NCBI GenBank assembly: GCA_002352185.1
Contig: DEHY01000122.1
Location: forward strand, 6,411-19,405
Reading direction: 5' to 3'
Length of the DNA stretch: 12,995 nt
Source of the DNA: Competibacteraceae bacterium UBA2788
Lineage (GTDB): Bacteria > Pseudomonadota > Gammaproteobacteria > Competibacterales > Competibacteraceae
Below the pieces are notes generated by a model. The model did not search any database. It was given only the letters and a program-made list of their open reading frames with translations, and was not told the DNA's origin. How positions within the stretch are numbered: the first letter of the stretch is position 1; every line of letters starts with the position of its first letter. Shown piece after piece: positions 6,525 to 12,995 of this stretch. A program made the position numbers and the translations under genes.

Positions 6525-6546
6525 TAAGAAAAAACCTTTTATATAC

Positions 6547-6580
6547 AATAAGTTGATTCGCTTATTATCAGGAGTAGAAT
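6547..6580 (+). promoter_or_regulatory. Probable sigma70-type promoter of the encapsulin gene
   Basis: TTGATT at 6553-6558 and TAGAAT at 6575-6580 are spaced by 16 nt, about 50 nt before the shell gene start. The -35 element sits in the loop of a 6-bp inverted repeat (AATAAG at 6547-6552, CTTATT at 6561-6566), so a bound dimer would block it. The surroundings are AT-rich. The assignment is by eye only. Confidence 0.4.
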
Positions 6581-6632
6581 ACATCCGCTCCATGCCCATG
6601 GCTGAAATAATCGCAATTCCAAGGAGAAACCG

Positions 6633-7571
6633 ATGGCTGATAATGAAGAACTACACGAACTCCCGTTAGCGTTGGGCGATGCGGCAGCGCGTCAACTCGC
6701 CAACGCCACCAAAACCGTCCCCCAGATGTCGACCATCACGCCGCGCTGGCTGGTGCATCTGCTCCCCTGGGTCGGCGTCGAAGCGGGCATTTACCGATTA
6801 AACCGGGTCAAGGACGCCTCCCGGGTGCTGACAGCCTGTTCTGAACGCGATGAGCGGGAATTGCCGCAAACCTTCGTTGACTATGACGACAATCCCCGTG
6901 AGTACTTCCTGAACGCCGTGACCACGGTGGTCGATGTCCATACCCGCGTTTCCGATCTGTACAGCAGCCCCCACGATCAGATTCAGCAACAATTGCGTCT
7001 GGCGATTGAAACCATTAAGGAGCGCCAGGAAAGCGAACTGATCAATAACAAGGAATACGGGCTGCTGCACAACATCGTGCCGGAACAGCGAATCCAGACC
7101 TTGACCGGAACGCCGACGCCGGATGATTTGGATGAATTGATTGCCAAAGTCTGGAAAGAGCCGGCGTTCTTCCTGGCGCACCCGCGCGCCATTGCGGCGT
7201 TTGGCCGGGAAGCCACCCGGCGCGGCGTCCCGCCGCCGACCGTCACCCTGTTCGGCTCGCCGTTCATCACCTGGCGCGGCATTCCGCTGATCCCGACCAG
7301 CAAACTGAAGATTGAGGGCGGAGAAACCCATATCCTTCTTCTGCGAACCGGAGAAAGCCGACAGGGCGTGGTCGGTCTCTACCAACCGGGATTGCCCGGC
7401 GAGCAGGGGCTGGGACTGTCGGTGAAGTTCATGGGCATCAGCCGCAAAGCCATCACCTCGTATCTGGTCTCCCTGTACTGCTCGCTGGCCGTGTTGACCG
7501 AAGATGCGATTGGCGTGCTCGAAAACGTCAAGGTGGGCAAGTACCATGATTACAAACATGAGTACAAGTAG
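6633..7571 (+). CDS. srpI: Family 2A encapsulin shell protein (SrpI-type)
   Basis: This 312-aa protein matches the cyanobacterial SrpI shell protein: its N-terminus LGDAAARQLANATKTVPQM, then ITPRWLVHLLPWVGVEAGIYRLN, is the hallmark of family 2A encapsulins, which have the HK97 phage capsid fold and assemble into closed icosahedral shells in the cytoplasm. The C-terminal half (GSPFITWRGIPLIPTSKL, GVVGLYQPGLPGEQGLGLSVKF, SYLVSLYCSLAVLTEDAIGVLENV) fits the A-domain of that fold. It has no cyclic-nucleotide-binding insertion, which separates it from family 2B. ATG at 6633 has AAGGAG 6 nt upstream. The next gene is a cysteine desulfurase with the long N-terminal extension found in the known cargo of this family, overlapping by 26 nt. 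Studied members package the desulfurase, respond to sulfur limitation in cyanobacteria, or have been linked to sulfur storage. I judge the call secure from motifs, although no alignment was run. Confidence 0.93.
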   Translation: MADNEELHELPLALGDAAARQLANATKTVPQMSTITPRWLVHLLPWVGVEAGIYRLNRVKDASRVLTACSERDERELPQTFVDYDDNPREYFLNAVTTVVDVHTRVSDLYSSPHDQIQQQLRLAIETIKERQESELINNKEYGLLHNIVPEQRIQTLTGTPTPDDLDELIAKVWKEPAFFLAHPRAIAAFGREATRRGVPPPTVTLFGSPFITWRGIPLIPTSKLKIEGGETHILLLRTGESRQGVVGLYQPGLPGEQGLGLSVKFMGISRKAITSYLVSLYCSLAVLTEDAIGVLENVKVGKYHDYKHEYK

Positions 7572-9288
7572 CCCCGAGTGGCCGCCGAGCGCCCTGCCCG
7601 ATCCGGCGGCGCTGACGAAACTCGCTAACGAGCTATTCGCCGCGCTGCCTGGGACCGGCCCGGCGATCTCAGCGGTGGGCGGCAGCGCTCCGACCGAGAC
7701 TTCGTTGCGAACCTTTCCCACCGCTGGAGCAGGAGCGACGGGCGCCTCTCCGCAACCGCTGGTCGCGGCGGCAGCGCCGGGAACGACCGGATCGCTCTAC
7801 TATTTTCTGGATTCGGTCCTGTCGAATCCTCCCCACACCGTACCCATTGCTCTGGGCGAAGCGGACTTTTACCCTCCGATCACGCCGCGCACCGTCGAAA
7901 CGGGAGGATCGCCGCTGACCCCAACGCCCGAAGCCGCCGGGGGATCGCTGTACTTCCTCGATGAGTTGCGGGCGTTGACGGCAACCCCGCACGGACCCGA
8001 TGACAAAGCCACCCTCGCCCGGCCCGAAGCGGCTACCGGTTTGGCCTCAGCCCATCCCGCGTTTGATGCGTATGCGGTGCGCCGCGATTTCCCGATTCTT
8101 CAGGAACGGGTGCATGGTCGCCCGCTGATCTGGCTGGATAACGCCGCCACCACTCAAAAGCCCCAGGCCGTCATCGACCGCCTGTCCTCTTTCTATCAGC
8201 ACGAGAATTCCAACATTCATCGGGCCGCTCACGAACTGGCCGCACGCGCCACTGATGCCTACGAGGCGGCGCGAAATAAGGTCGCCCGGTTTCTTCACGC
8301 GGCCTCCAGCGAGGAAATTGTATTCCTGCGGGGCACTACCGAGGCCATCAACCTGGTTGCACAGGCGTGGGGGCGGCGGAACATCGGCAAGGACGACGAG
8401 ATCGTGATTACCTGGTTGGAGCATCACGCCAACATCGTGCCGTGGCAGCAGTTGTGCGCCGAAACCGGGGCGCGGCTGCGCGTCGCTCCAGTAGACGATT
8501 GCGGTCAGGTGCTGCTCGACGAGTACGAGAAACTGCTCGGTTCCCGCACTCGTCTGGTGTCCTTCTCCCAGGTCTCGAACGCGCTGGGCACCATCACCCC
8601 CGCCCGCGAGATGATCGAGATCGCGCATCGCTACGGCGTGCGGGTGCTGGTGGATGGAGCGCAAGCCGTCTCGCATCTGCGGGTGGACGTGCAGGCGCTC
8701 GACTGCGACTGGTATGTGTTCTCCGGCCATAAGGTGTTTGGGTCGACCGGCATCGGCGCGCTGTACGGCAAGCTGGACCTGCTCAACGCTACGCCCCCCT
8801 GGCAAGGCGGCGGCAACATGATCCTGGATGTCACTTTCGAGAAGACCGTTTATCAGCCCGCGCCGGCGCGCTTTGAAGCGGGCACCGGCAACATCGCCGA
8901 CGCGGTCGGCCTCGGCGCAGCGCTCGACTACCTTGAACGGATCGGCATCGATAACGTCACCCGCTACGAACACGATCTGCTGCTCTATGCGACCCAAGGA
9001 CTAAGCCGCGTCCCCGGTTTGCGTCTCATCGGCACCGCGCCCGAAAAAGCCGGCGTGCTTTCCTTTGTCCTCAACGGGTTCCGTTCCGAGGACGTGGGCG
9101 ACGCCCTCAATCGCGAGGGCATCGCGGTGCGCTCCGGCCACCATTGCGCTCAGCCGATTCTGCGGCGCTTCGGGTTGGAAAGCACCGTCCGGCCATCGCT
9201 GGCGCTCTACAATACCTGCGCCGACATTGATGCACTGGTCGCGGCGCTGCTGCGCATCCAAGGCGGGCGCAACGTGCGGCTGGCCTAG
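7546..9288 (+). CDS. SufS-like cysteine desulfurase, encapsulin cargo with disordered N-terminal domain
   Basis: The PLP enzyme converts cysteine to alanine and a protein-bound persulfide. The catalytic domain begins at about residue 172 (FDAYAVRRDFPIL...LDNAATTQKP). The PLP lysine is K396 in VFSGHKVFGSTG, and the persulfide cysteine is C534 in RSGHHCAQPI, as in group II (SufS/CsdA) enzymes. Residues 1-170 are Ala/Pro/Gly/Thr-rich and look disordered. They carry a short helix-like segment LTKLANELFAALPG (23-36) and two related hydrophobic motifs, SLYYFLDSVL (83-92) and SLYFLDEL (134-141), plausible shell-docking peptides. Such an extension is known to direct desulfurase into family 2A encapsulins. 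SufS itself is about 400 aa, so the extra length is the extension. ATG at 7546 is chosen (AGGTGG 9 nt upstream); ATG 7558 is an alternative, and a further in-frame ATG at 7504 lies deeper inside the shell gene without a ribosome site. The 26-nt overlap with the shell gene suggests translational coupling. No sufE or serine acetyltransferase is present nearby. Confidence 0.94.
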   Translation: MITNMSTSSPEWPPSALPDPAALTKLANELFAALPGTGPAISAVGGSAPTETSLRTFPTAGAGATGASPQPLVAAAAPGTTGSLYYFLDSVLSNPPHTVPIALGEADFYPPITPRTVETGGSPLTPTPEAAGGSLYFLDELRALTATPHGPDDKATLARPEAATGLASAHPAFDAYAVRRDFPILQERVHGRPLIWLDNAATTQKPQAVIDRLSSFYQHENSNIHRAAHELAARATDAYEAARNKVARFLHAASSEEIVFLRGTTEAINLVAQAWGRRNIGKDDEIVITWLEHHANIVPWQQLCAETGARLRVAPVDDCGQVLLDEYEKLLGSRTRLVSFSQVSNALGTITPAREMIEIAHRYGVRVLVDGAQAVSHLRVDVQALDCDWYVFSGHKVFGSTGIGALYGKLDLLNATPPWQGGGNMILDVTFEKTVYQPAPARFEAGTGNIADAVGLGAALDYLERIGIDNVTRYEHDLLLYATQGLSRVPGLRLIGTAPEKAGVLSFVLNGFRSEDVGDALNREGIAVRSGHHCAQPILRRFGLESTVRPSLALYNTCADIDALVAALLRIQGGRNVRLA

Positions 9289-9302
9289 TTGAGCTGTGAG
9301 CG

Positions 9303-9335
9303 GAAGCAGAACCGGACCAAACCCGGTTTTGCTTC
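9303..9335 (+). terminator. Long hairpin after the desulfurase gene, terminator-like
   Basis: A 13-nt arm at 9303-9315 (GAAGCAGAACCGG) pairs with 9323-9335 (CCGGTTTTGCTTC) with one G-U pair and a 7-nt loop, starting 15 nt after the stop codon. The stem is strong, but no T-run follows, so it may be a factor-assisted terminator or a 3'-end stabiliser. It separates the nanocompartment genes from the sulfate-uptake operon. Confidence 0.5.
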
Positions 9336-9450
9336 GCGGCTCCTCCCGCCATTGCAGAAAATCGCATAACGATTGCGCAATATCTTATTTTCCATTATTC
9401 CAATTCGTTTTTAGACTTCGACTCAGTTATAACTTTTTCGGAGTCTGTCG
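9336..9450 (+). promoter_or_regulatory. AT-rich upstream region of the sulfate-uptake operon
   Basis: This stretch turns AT-rich from 9380 on and contains a 10-bp palindrome ATTGCGCAAT (9372-9381). A weak promoter can be read as TTCGTT followed 18 nt later by TATAAC near 9429-9434. Sulfate operons in Proteobacteria are usually activated by CysB at poor -35 elements, and a CysB-like gene closes this operon, but no CysB site can be defined by eye. Confidence 0.35.
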
Positions 9451-9591
9451 ATGCCCTTCTCGCCCCGCATAGTTCACGCTCTTTTGGCGGGCGCTGCCGC
9501 CCTGTGGCTCGGCGCCGCCCACGCTGAGGTCACCCTGCTGAATGTCTCCTATGACGTGACGCGGGAGCTGTATAAGGGCATCAACCGCTGA
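9451..9591 (+). pseudogene. sbp: Truncated periplasmic sulfate-binding protein gene (46 codons)
   Basis: ATG at 9451 has GGAG 7 nt upstream. The product is a signal peptide (hydrophobic core LLAGAAALWLG, cleavage after AHA at residue 25) followed by EVTLLNVSYDVTRELYKGIN, the mature N-terminus of Sbp/CysP-type sulfate-binding proteins (compare the LLNVSYDPTRELY segment of E. coli Sbp). These proteins are normally about 330 aa; here the frame ends after residue 46 in a TGA whose last base is the first base of the cysT ATG. The central and C-terminal ligand-binding parts are absent from the window. Either a deletion fused the 5' end to the cysT junction, or the assembly has lost about 0.9 kb. 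The fragment may still serve as a leader that couples translation into cysT, which has no strong ribosome site of its own. Confidence 0.8.
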
Positions 9592-10430
9592 TGGGTGTCT
9601 GGACCGCACGGCGGGTTCTGCCGGGGTTTCCGCTGGCGCTGGGTTATACCCTGATCTACCTTTCCCTCATCGTCTTGATCCCGATCAGCGCCGTCTTTCT
9701 GAAAGCCGCAACTCAGGGTTGGGAGTCGTTCTGGGCGGCTATCAGCACCCCCCGGGTAGTGGCCTCGTACCAATTGACCTACGGCGTTTCCCTGCTGGCC
9801 GCTGCGATCAATGTCGTCTTCGGGCTGATTTTGGCCTGGGTGCTGGTGCGTTACCACTTTCCAGGCCGACGAATCGTGGATGCACTGGTGGATTTGCCGT
9901 TCGCCTTGCCCACGGCGGTCGCCGGCATCGCGCTGACCGCCATCTATGCGGGCAACGGCTGGCTGGGGCAATGGCTGCAACCGTTGGGCATCAAGGTCGC
10001 CTTCACGCCGCTGGGGATTCTGGTGGCGCTGATCTTTATCGGCTTGCCCTTCGTGGTGCGCACGGTGCAGCCGGTGCTGGAAGATCTGGAGACCGAACTG
10101 GAGGAAACGGCCGCCAGTCTCGGCGCGGATCGCTGGCAGACGTTCTATCGCGTGGTGTTGCCGCCGGTGCTGCCCGCGCTGCTGACCGGCTTCGCCCTGG
10201 CCTTTGCCCGTGCGGTGGGCGAATACGGTTCGGTGATCTTTATCGCTGGCAATGTGCCGATGGTGTCGGAAATCACTCCGCTGCTGATCATCACCAAACT
10301 GGAGCAATTCGACTACCCCGGCGCTACAGCGATTGCCGCTGTCATGCTGGTGACTTCGTTTATCTTGCTCTTCCTGATCAATGGGTTGCAGGCATGGGCC
10401 AACCGTAGTCACCCAGGAGGAACCGCATGA
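9591..10430 (+). CDS. cysT: Sulfate/thiosulfate ABC transporter permease CysT
   Basis: The 279-aa inner-membrane protein pairs with CysW to form the channel for sulfate/thiosulfate import. Its start [17 protein letters not shown] and the segments [26 protein letters not shown] and [22 protein letters not shown] are close to E. coli CysT (CysU). The cytoplasmic EAA loop that docks on CysA reads [21 protein letters not shown]. About six hydrophobic membrane segments are visible, and the length matches the family. The ATG at 9591 overlaps the stop of the truncated sbp remnant by one base, and the stop overlaps the cysW start (ATGA), so translation of the group is probably coupled. Confidence 0.96.
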   Translation: MGVWTARRVLPGFPLALGYTLIYLSLIVLIPISAVFLKAATQGWESFWAAISTPRVVASYQLTYGVSLLAAAINVVFGLILAWVLVRYHFPGRRIVDALVDLPFALPTAVAGIALTAIYAGNGWLGQWLQPLGIKVAFTPLGILVALIFIGLPFVVRTVQPVLEDLETELEETAASLGADRWQTFYRVVLPPVLPALLTGFALAFARAVGEYGSVIFIAGNVPMVSEITPLLIITKLEQFDYPGATAIAAVMLVTSFILLFLINGLQAWANRSHPGGTA

Positions 10431-11317
10431 GCGCCGTCGTTGCCACCCACTGGACCGTCCACTCGCGGCGCTTCGAGACCAGCGCCGCCACCCGTGAACC
10501 CGCCTGGGTGCGAGGGATGCTGATCGCTCTGGCGCTGGCGTTCTTTGCGCTGTTTTTGCTGTTGCCTTTGGTGACGGTCTTCGCTGAAGCCCTGCGCAAG
10601 GGCTGGGGTGTCTATTTCGCGGCGCTGGCGGAGCCGGACACCCGCTCCGCGATTTTCCTGACCCTGCTGGTTACGGCGATTGCCGTGCCGCTCAATCTGG
10701 TGTTTGGAGTCGCAGCGGCCTGGGCTATCGCCAAATTCGACTTTCGCGGCAAGCAGTTGCTCACCACCTTGATCGATTTGCCGTTCTCGGTGTCGCCGGT
10801 AGTCGCCGGTCTGTGTTTCGTGCTGCTGTTCGGGGCGCAGGGCTGGTTTGGCCCGTGGCTGGCCGATCACGGGGTGCGGATCATATTTACCGTGCCCGCT
10901 CTGGTGCTGGCGACGATATTCGTCACCTTCCCGTTCGTGGCCAGAGAATTGATTCCGCTGATGGAGGCCCAGGGCCAGGAGGAGGAGGAAGCGGCCATCG
11001 TGTTGGGGGCTTCCGGCTGGAAGACGTTCTGGTATGTGACCCTGCCCAATATCAAATGGGGGCTGATCTATGGGGTGATTTTGTGCAACGCCCGGGCGAT
11101 GGGTGAATTCGGCGCGGTCTCGGTGGTGTCCGGCCACATTCGCGGGCGTACCAACACTTTGCCCTTGCATGTGGAAATTCTCTACAACGAATACAACTTC
11201 GCCGCCGCCTTTGCGGCAGCCTCGCTGCTGGCGCTGCTGGCCTTGCTGACCCTGGTCCTCAAGTCCTTGGTCGAATGGCAGGGTCGGCAGCAGATGAATG
11301 CAGGTCAGCAACTCTAA
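10427..11317 (+). CDS. cysW: Sulfate/thiosulfate ABC transporter permease CysW
   Basis: This 296-aa permease is the partner of CysT. After a hydrophilic N-terminus of about 28 residues it shows about six membrane segments and family segments [23 protein letters not shown] and [22 protein letters not shown], with the EAA loop [20 protein letters not shown] followed by [19 protein letters not shown], all typical of CysW. The start overlaps the cysT stop by 4 nt and has AGGAGG 6 nt upstream. It is followed after 11 nt by cysA. Length is as expected. Confidence 0.96.
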   Translation: MSAVVATHWTVHSRRFETSAATREPAWVRGMLIALALAFFALFLLLPLVTVFAEALRKGWGVYFAALAEPDTRSAIFLTLLVTAIAVPLNLVFGVAAAWAIAKFDFRGKQLLTTLIDLPFSVSPVVAGLCFVLLFGAQGWFGPWLADHGVRIIFTVPALVLATIFVTFPFVARELIPLMEAQGQEEEEAAIVLGASGWKTFWYVTLPNIKWGLIYGVILCNARAMGEFGAVSVVSGHIRGRTNTLPLHVEILYNEYNFAAAFAAASLLALLALLTLVLKSLVEWQGRQQMNAGQQL

Positions 11318-11328
11318 AGGGCATCGCC

Positions 11329-12423
11329 ATGAGCATTCACGTTCAAAATATCGCCAAGCGGTTTGGGCATTTCGTGGCCCTGGATAACGTCACGCTGGAT
11401 TTCCCCACCGGCGAACTGGTAGGTCTGCTGGGACCGTCCGGCTGCGGCAAAACGACTCTGTTGCGAATCATTGCCGGCCTGGAATCGGCCGATAGCGGTC
11501 AGGTGTTCCTCGAAGGCGAAGACGCCTCCGCCGCCCATGTCCGCGAGCGCCAGGTCGGCTTCGTGTTCCAGCATTACGCGCTGTTCCGGCACATGACCGT
11601 GTTCGATAACGTGGCTTTCGGGCTGCGGGTCAAGCCTCGCGGGCAGCGTCCCGCCGCCGACAAAATTCGTCAGCGCGTGAGTGAACTCCTCGACCTGGTG
11701 CAACTGAACGCGCTGGCGAATCGCTACCCAACCCAGTTGTCCGGCGGCCAGCGCCAGCGGATCGCGCTGGCGCGCGCTCTGGCGGTCGAGCCGCGCGTCT
11801 TGCTGCTCGATGAGCCGTTTGGAGCGCTGGACGCCAAGGTGCGCAAGGAGTTGCGCCGCTGGTTGCGCACCCTGCACGACGCGCTGCATATCACCAGTAT
11901 CTTCGTCACCCACGATCAGGAGGAGGCGCTGGAGGTTTCGGATCGGGTGGCGGTGATGAATCAGGGTCGCGTTGAGCAGATCGGGACGCCCGCTCAGGTC
12001 TATGAACATCCGGCGACCCCGTTCGTATACAGCTTTCTCGGCGCGGTCAATCTGTTCCACGGTCGAGTGCAGGGGCCTCACTTACAGGTCGGCGCGGATC
12101 AGGTGCGCCTGGATCATCATGGCTTTGAAACCGGCGCCGAAACCCTGGGGTTTGTCCGCCCGCATGAACTGGATATCGTCACTGATTTATCGGAACGTTC
12201 CGGTATCGAGGCGCGGGTGGAACGGGTGCTGGCGCTGGGTGCTACGGCGCGGGTCGAGCTGACCAGTGTTGGACATGATCAAACGGGTCGCTTTTTTGAA
12301 GTGGAGTTATCGCACGAGCGGATGGCGGCATTGCGGCTGGATACGGGACAACGGGTGCGGTTGCAGCCGGCGCGGATTCGGCTGTTTGCGCCCGAGGCGC
12401 CACCGGTGGAACTGACCGCGTGA
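11329..12423 (+). CDS. cysA: Sulfate/thiosulfate import ATP-binding protein CysA
   Basis: The cytoplasmic ATPase (364 aa, nearly the length of E. coli CysA) energises sulfate import through CysT/CysW. Visible motifs are Walker [10 protein letters not shown] (35-43), the Q-loop region FVFQHYALF, the ABC signature LSGGQRQR (137-144), Walker [12 protein letters not shown] with D161 and E162, and the H-loop [14 protein letters not shown]. The C-terminal part from about residue 230 is the TOBE-type regulatory domain of this transporter class ([28 protein letters not shown]). ATG at 11329 is chosen over the in-frame ATG at 11275, because [13 protein letters not shown] is the usual start and the upstream reading lies inside cysW. 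Its stop overlaps the start of the CysB-like gene. Confidence 0.96.
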   Translation: MSIHVQNIAKRFGHFVALDNVTLDFPTGELVGLLGPSGCGKTTLLRIIAGLESADSGQVFLEGEDASAAHVRERQVGFVFQHYALFRHMTVFDNVAFGLRVKPRGQRPAADKIRQRVSELLDLVQLNALANRYPTQLSGGQRQRIALARALAVEPRVLLLDEPFGALDAKVRKELRRWLRTLHDALHITSIFVTHDQEEALEVSDRVAVMNQGRVEQIGTPAQVYEHPATPFVYSFLGAVNLFHGRVQGPHLQVGADQVRLDHHGFETGAETLGFVRPHELDIVTDLSERSGIEARVERVLALGATARVELTSVGHDQTGRFFEVELSHERMAALRLDTGQRVRLQPARIRLFAPEAPPVELTA

Positions 12424-12995
12424 ATTTCCAGCAGCTTAAAATCATCCAGGAAGCGGTGCGCTGCAATTTCAACTTGACCGAAGTCGCCAATGCACTGTTC
12501 ACCTCGCAGTCGGGGGTAAGCAAGCACATCAAGGATTTGGAGGATGAACTCGGGGTGGAGTTGTTTATCCGCCGGGGCAAACGGCTATTGGGGATGACGG
12601 AGCCGGGCAAGGAGATGGTGGAAATCGTCAGGCGGATGTTGCTCGACGCCAACAACATTCGCCAACTGGCGGCGCAATTCTCCAACCGCGATCAGGGCAA
12701 GCTCTGCGTCGCCACCACCCACACCCAGGCCCGCTACGCGCTGCCGCCCATTGTCGGACAGTTCAAGGCGGCTTTTCCCAAGGTCCATCTGGCGCTGCAT
12801 CAGGCCAGTCCCAGCGAGATTGTCACGCGGCTGCTGTCCGGCGAGGCCGACATCGGCATCGCCACCGAAGCGTTGGCCGACGTGGCTGAACTGGCGGCTT
12901 TCGGGTTTTACGAATGGCGCCACGCAGTGATTGTGCCGGAGTCCCATCCGCTCACTGCGGAAGCGCCGCTCACCCTGGAAGCGATTGCGGACTAT
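12420..12995 (+). CDS. CysB-like LysR-type regulator, partial (runs off the window)
   Basis: Only the first 192 codons are present; the frame is open to the last base. It starts with GTG at 12420, overlapping the cysA stop (GTGA), and reads [13 protein letters not shown] in the manner of CysB/Cbl (MKLQQLRYI). The winged helix-turn-helix spans about residues 1-60 ([18 protein letters not shown]). The cofactor domain begins with [14 protein letters not shown], a segment diagnostic of CysB/Cbl proteins, followed by [24 protein letters not shown]. CysB responds to N-acetylserine/O-acetylserine and sulfide and activates sulfate-assimilation operons; Cbl responds to adenosine phosphosulfate. The fragment cannot decide between CysB, Cbl and SsuR-type members. 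Its place as the last gene after cysTWA suggests it regulates this operon and is co-expressed with it. Confidence 0.92.
   Translation, partial: MNFQQLKIIQEAVRCNFNLTEVANALFTSQSGVSKHIKDLEDELGVELFIRRGKRLLGMTEPGKEMVEIVRRMLLDANNIRQLAAQFSNRDQGKLCVATTHTQARYALPPIVGQFKAAFPKVHLALHQASPSEIVTRLLSGEADIGIATEALADVAELAAFGFYEWRHAVIVPESHPLTAEAPLTLEAIADY

Noticed and set aside
5828..6632. SAM or other sulfur-related riboswitch upstream of the encapsulin locus
   Set aside because: No conserved multi-helix core is recognisable in these AT-rich stretches; only simple inverted repeats are seen.
6798..8997. Minus-strand open frames antisense to the shell and desulfurase genes (for example 6798-7721 and 8047-8997)
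   Set aside because: No family motifs or ribosome sites; the plus-strand proteins are strongly supported.
9549..12081. Long minus-strand open frames (9549-10412, 10409-11311, 11314-12081) antisense to cysT, cysW and cysA
   Set aside because: They are Gln/His/Arg/Gly-rich shadows typical of GC-rich coding DNA read backwards; the plus strand encodes clear sulfate transporter proteins.

Overview
The window reads as a chromosomal segment of a GC-rich (roughly 60%) gammaproteobacterium. The CysT/CysW/CysA/CysB-type proteins and the SutR-like regulator are typical of Proteobacteria, but I cannot name a genus. The right two thirds (about 4.6-13.0 kb) is a sulfur-metabolism region. The left third (0-4.5 kb) is an accessory region of orphan and small genes with a decayed transposase fragment at its edge.

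Left accessory region: an ISAs1-like transposase remnant (81-251); an unrecognised 313-aa protein on the minus strand (434-1375); a 468-nt gene-free stretch rich in short inverted repeats; then on the plus strand an 87-aa unknown, a small HExxH zincin-like protein (2182-2670), a secreted CxC protein resembling the N-terminal domain of TIMP metalloproteinase inhibitors (2787-3227), and an AT-richer NlpC/P60-like cysteine hydrolase (3605-4504). The adjacent zincin and TIMP-like genes suggest a protease/inhibitor pair; this is inference.

Sulfur region, nanocompartment half: on the minus strand an XRE-cupin regulator of the SutR type (5153-5827) followed by a rhodanese (4603-5100). Divergent from them are a DUF2325-like small protein (6194-6484), a family 2A (SrpI-type) encapsulin shell protein (6633-7571) and, overlapping it by 26 nt, a SufS-like cysteine desulfurase with a ~170-residue low-complexity N-terminal extension (7546-9288), the known cargo type for this shell. 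The shell would enclose the desulfurase, which takes sulfur from cysteine; rhodanese could move that sulfur and the XRE-cupin protein could sense sulfur status. Inverted repeats with four-T centres lie in the divergent region and in front of the shell gene and are candidate operators.

Sulfur region, uptake half: after a long hairpin comes a sulfate ABC transporter operon, cysT-cysW-cysA, with a CysB-like LysR regulator (start overlapping the cysA stop) running off the window end. The periplasmic sulfate-binding protein gene that normally leads such an operon is reduced to 46 codons (signal peptide plus about 20 mature residues), ending in a stop that overlaps the cysT start. Sulfate import, reduction to cysteine and encapsulated cysteine desulfuration thus sit side by side.

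No tRNA, rRNA, CRISPR array or intact insertion sequence was seen.
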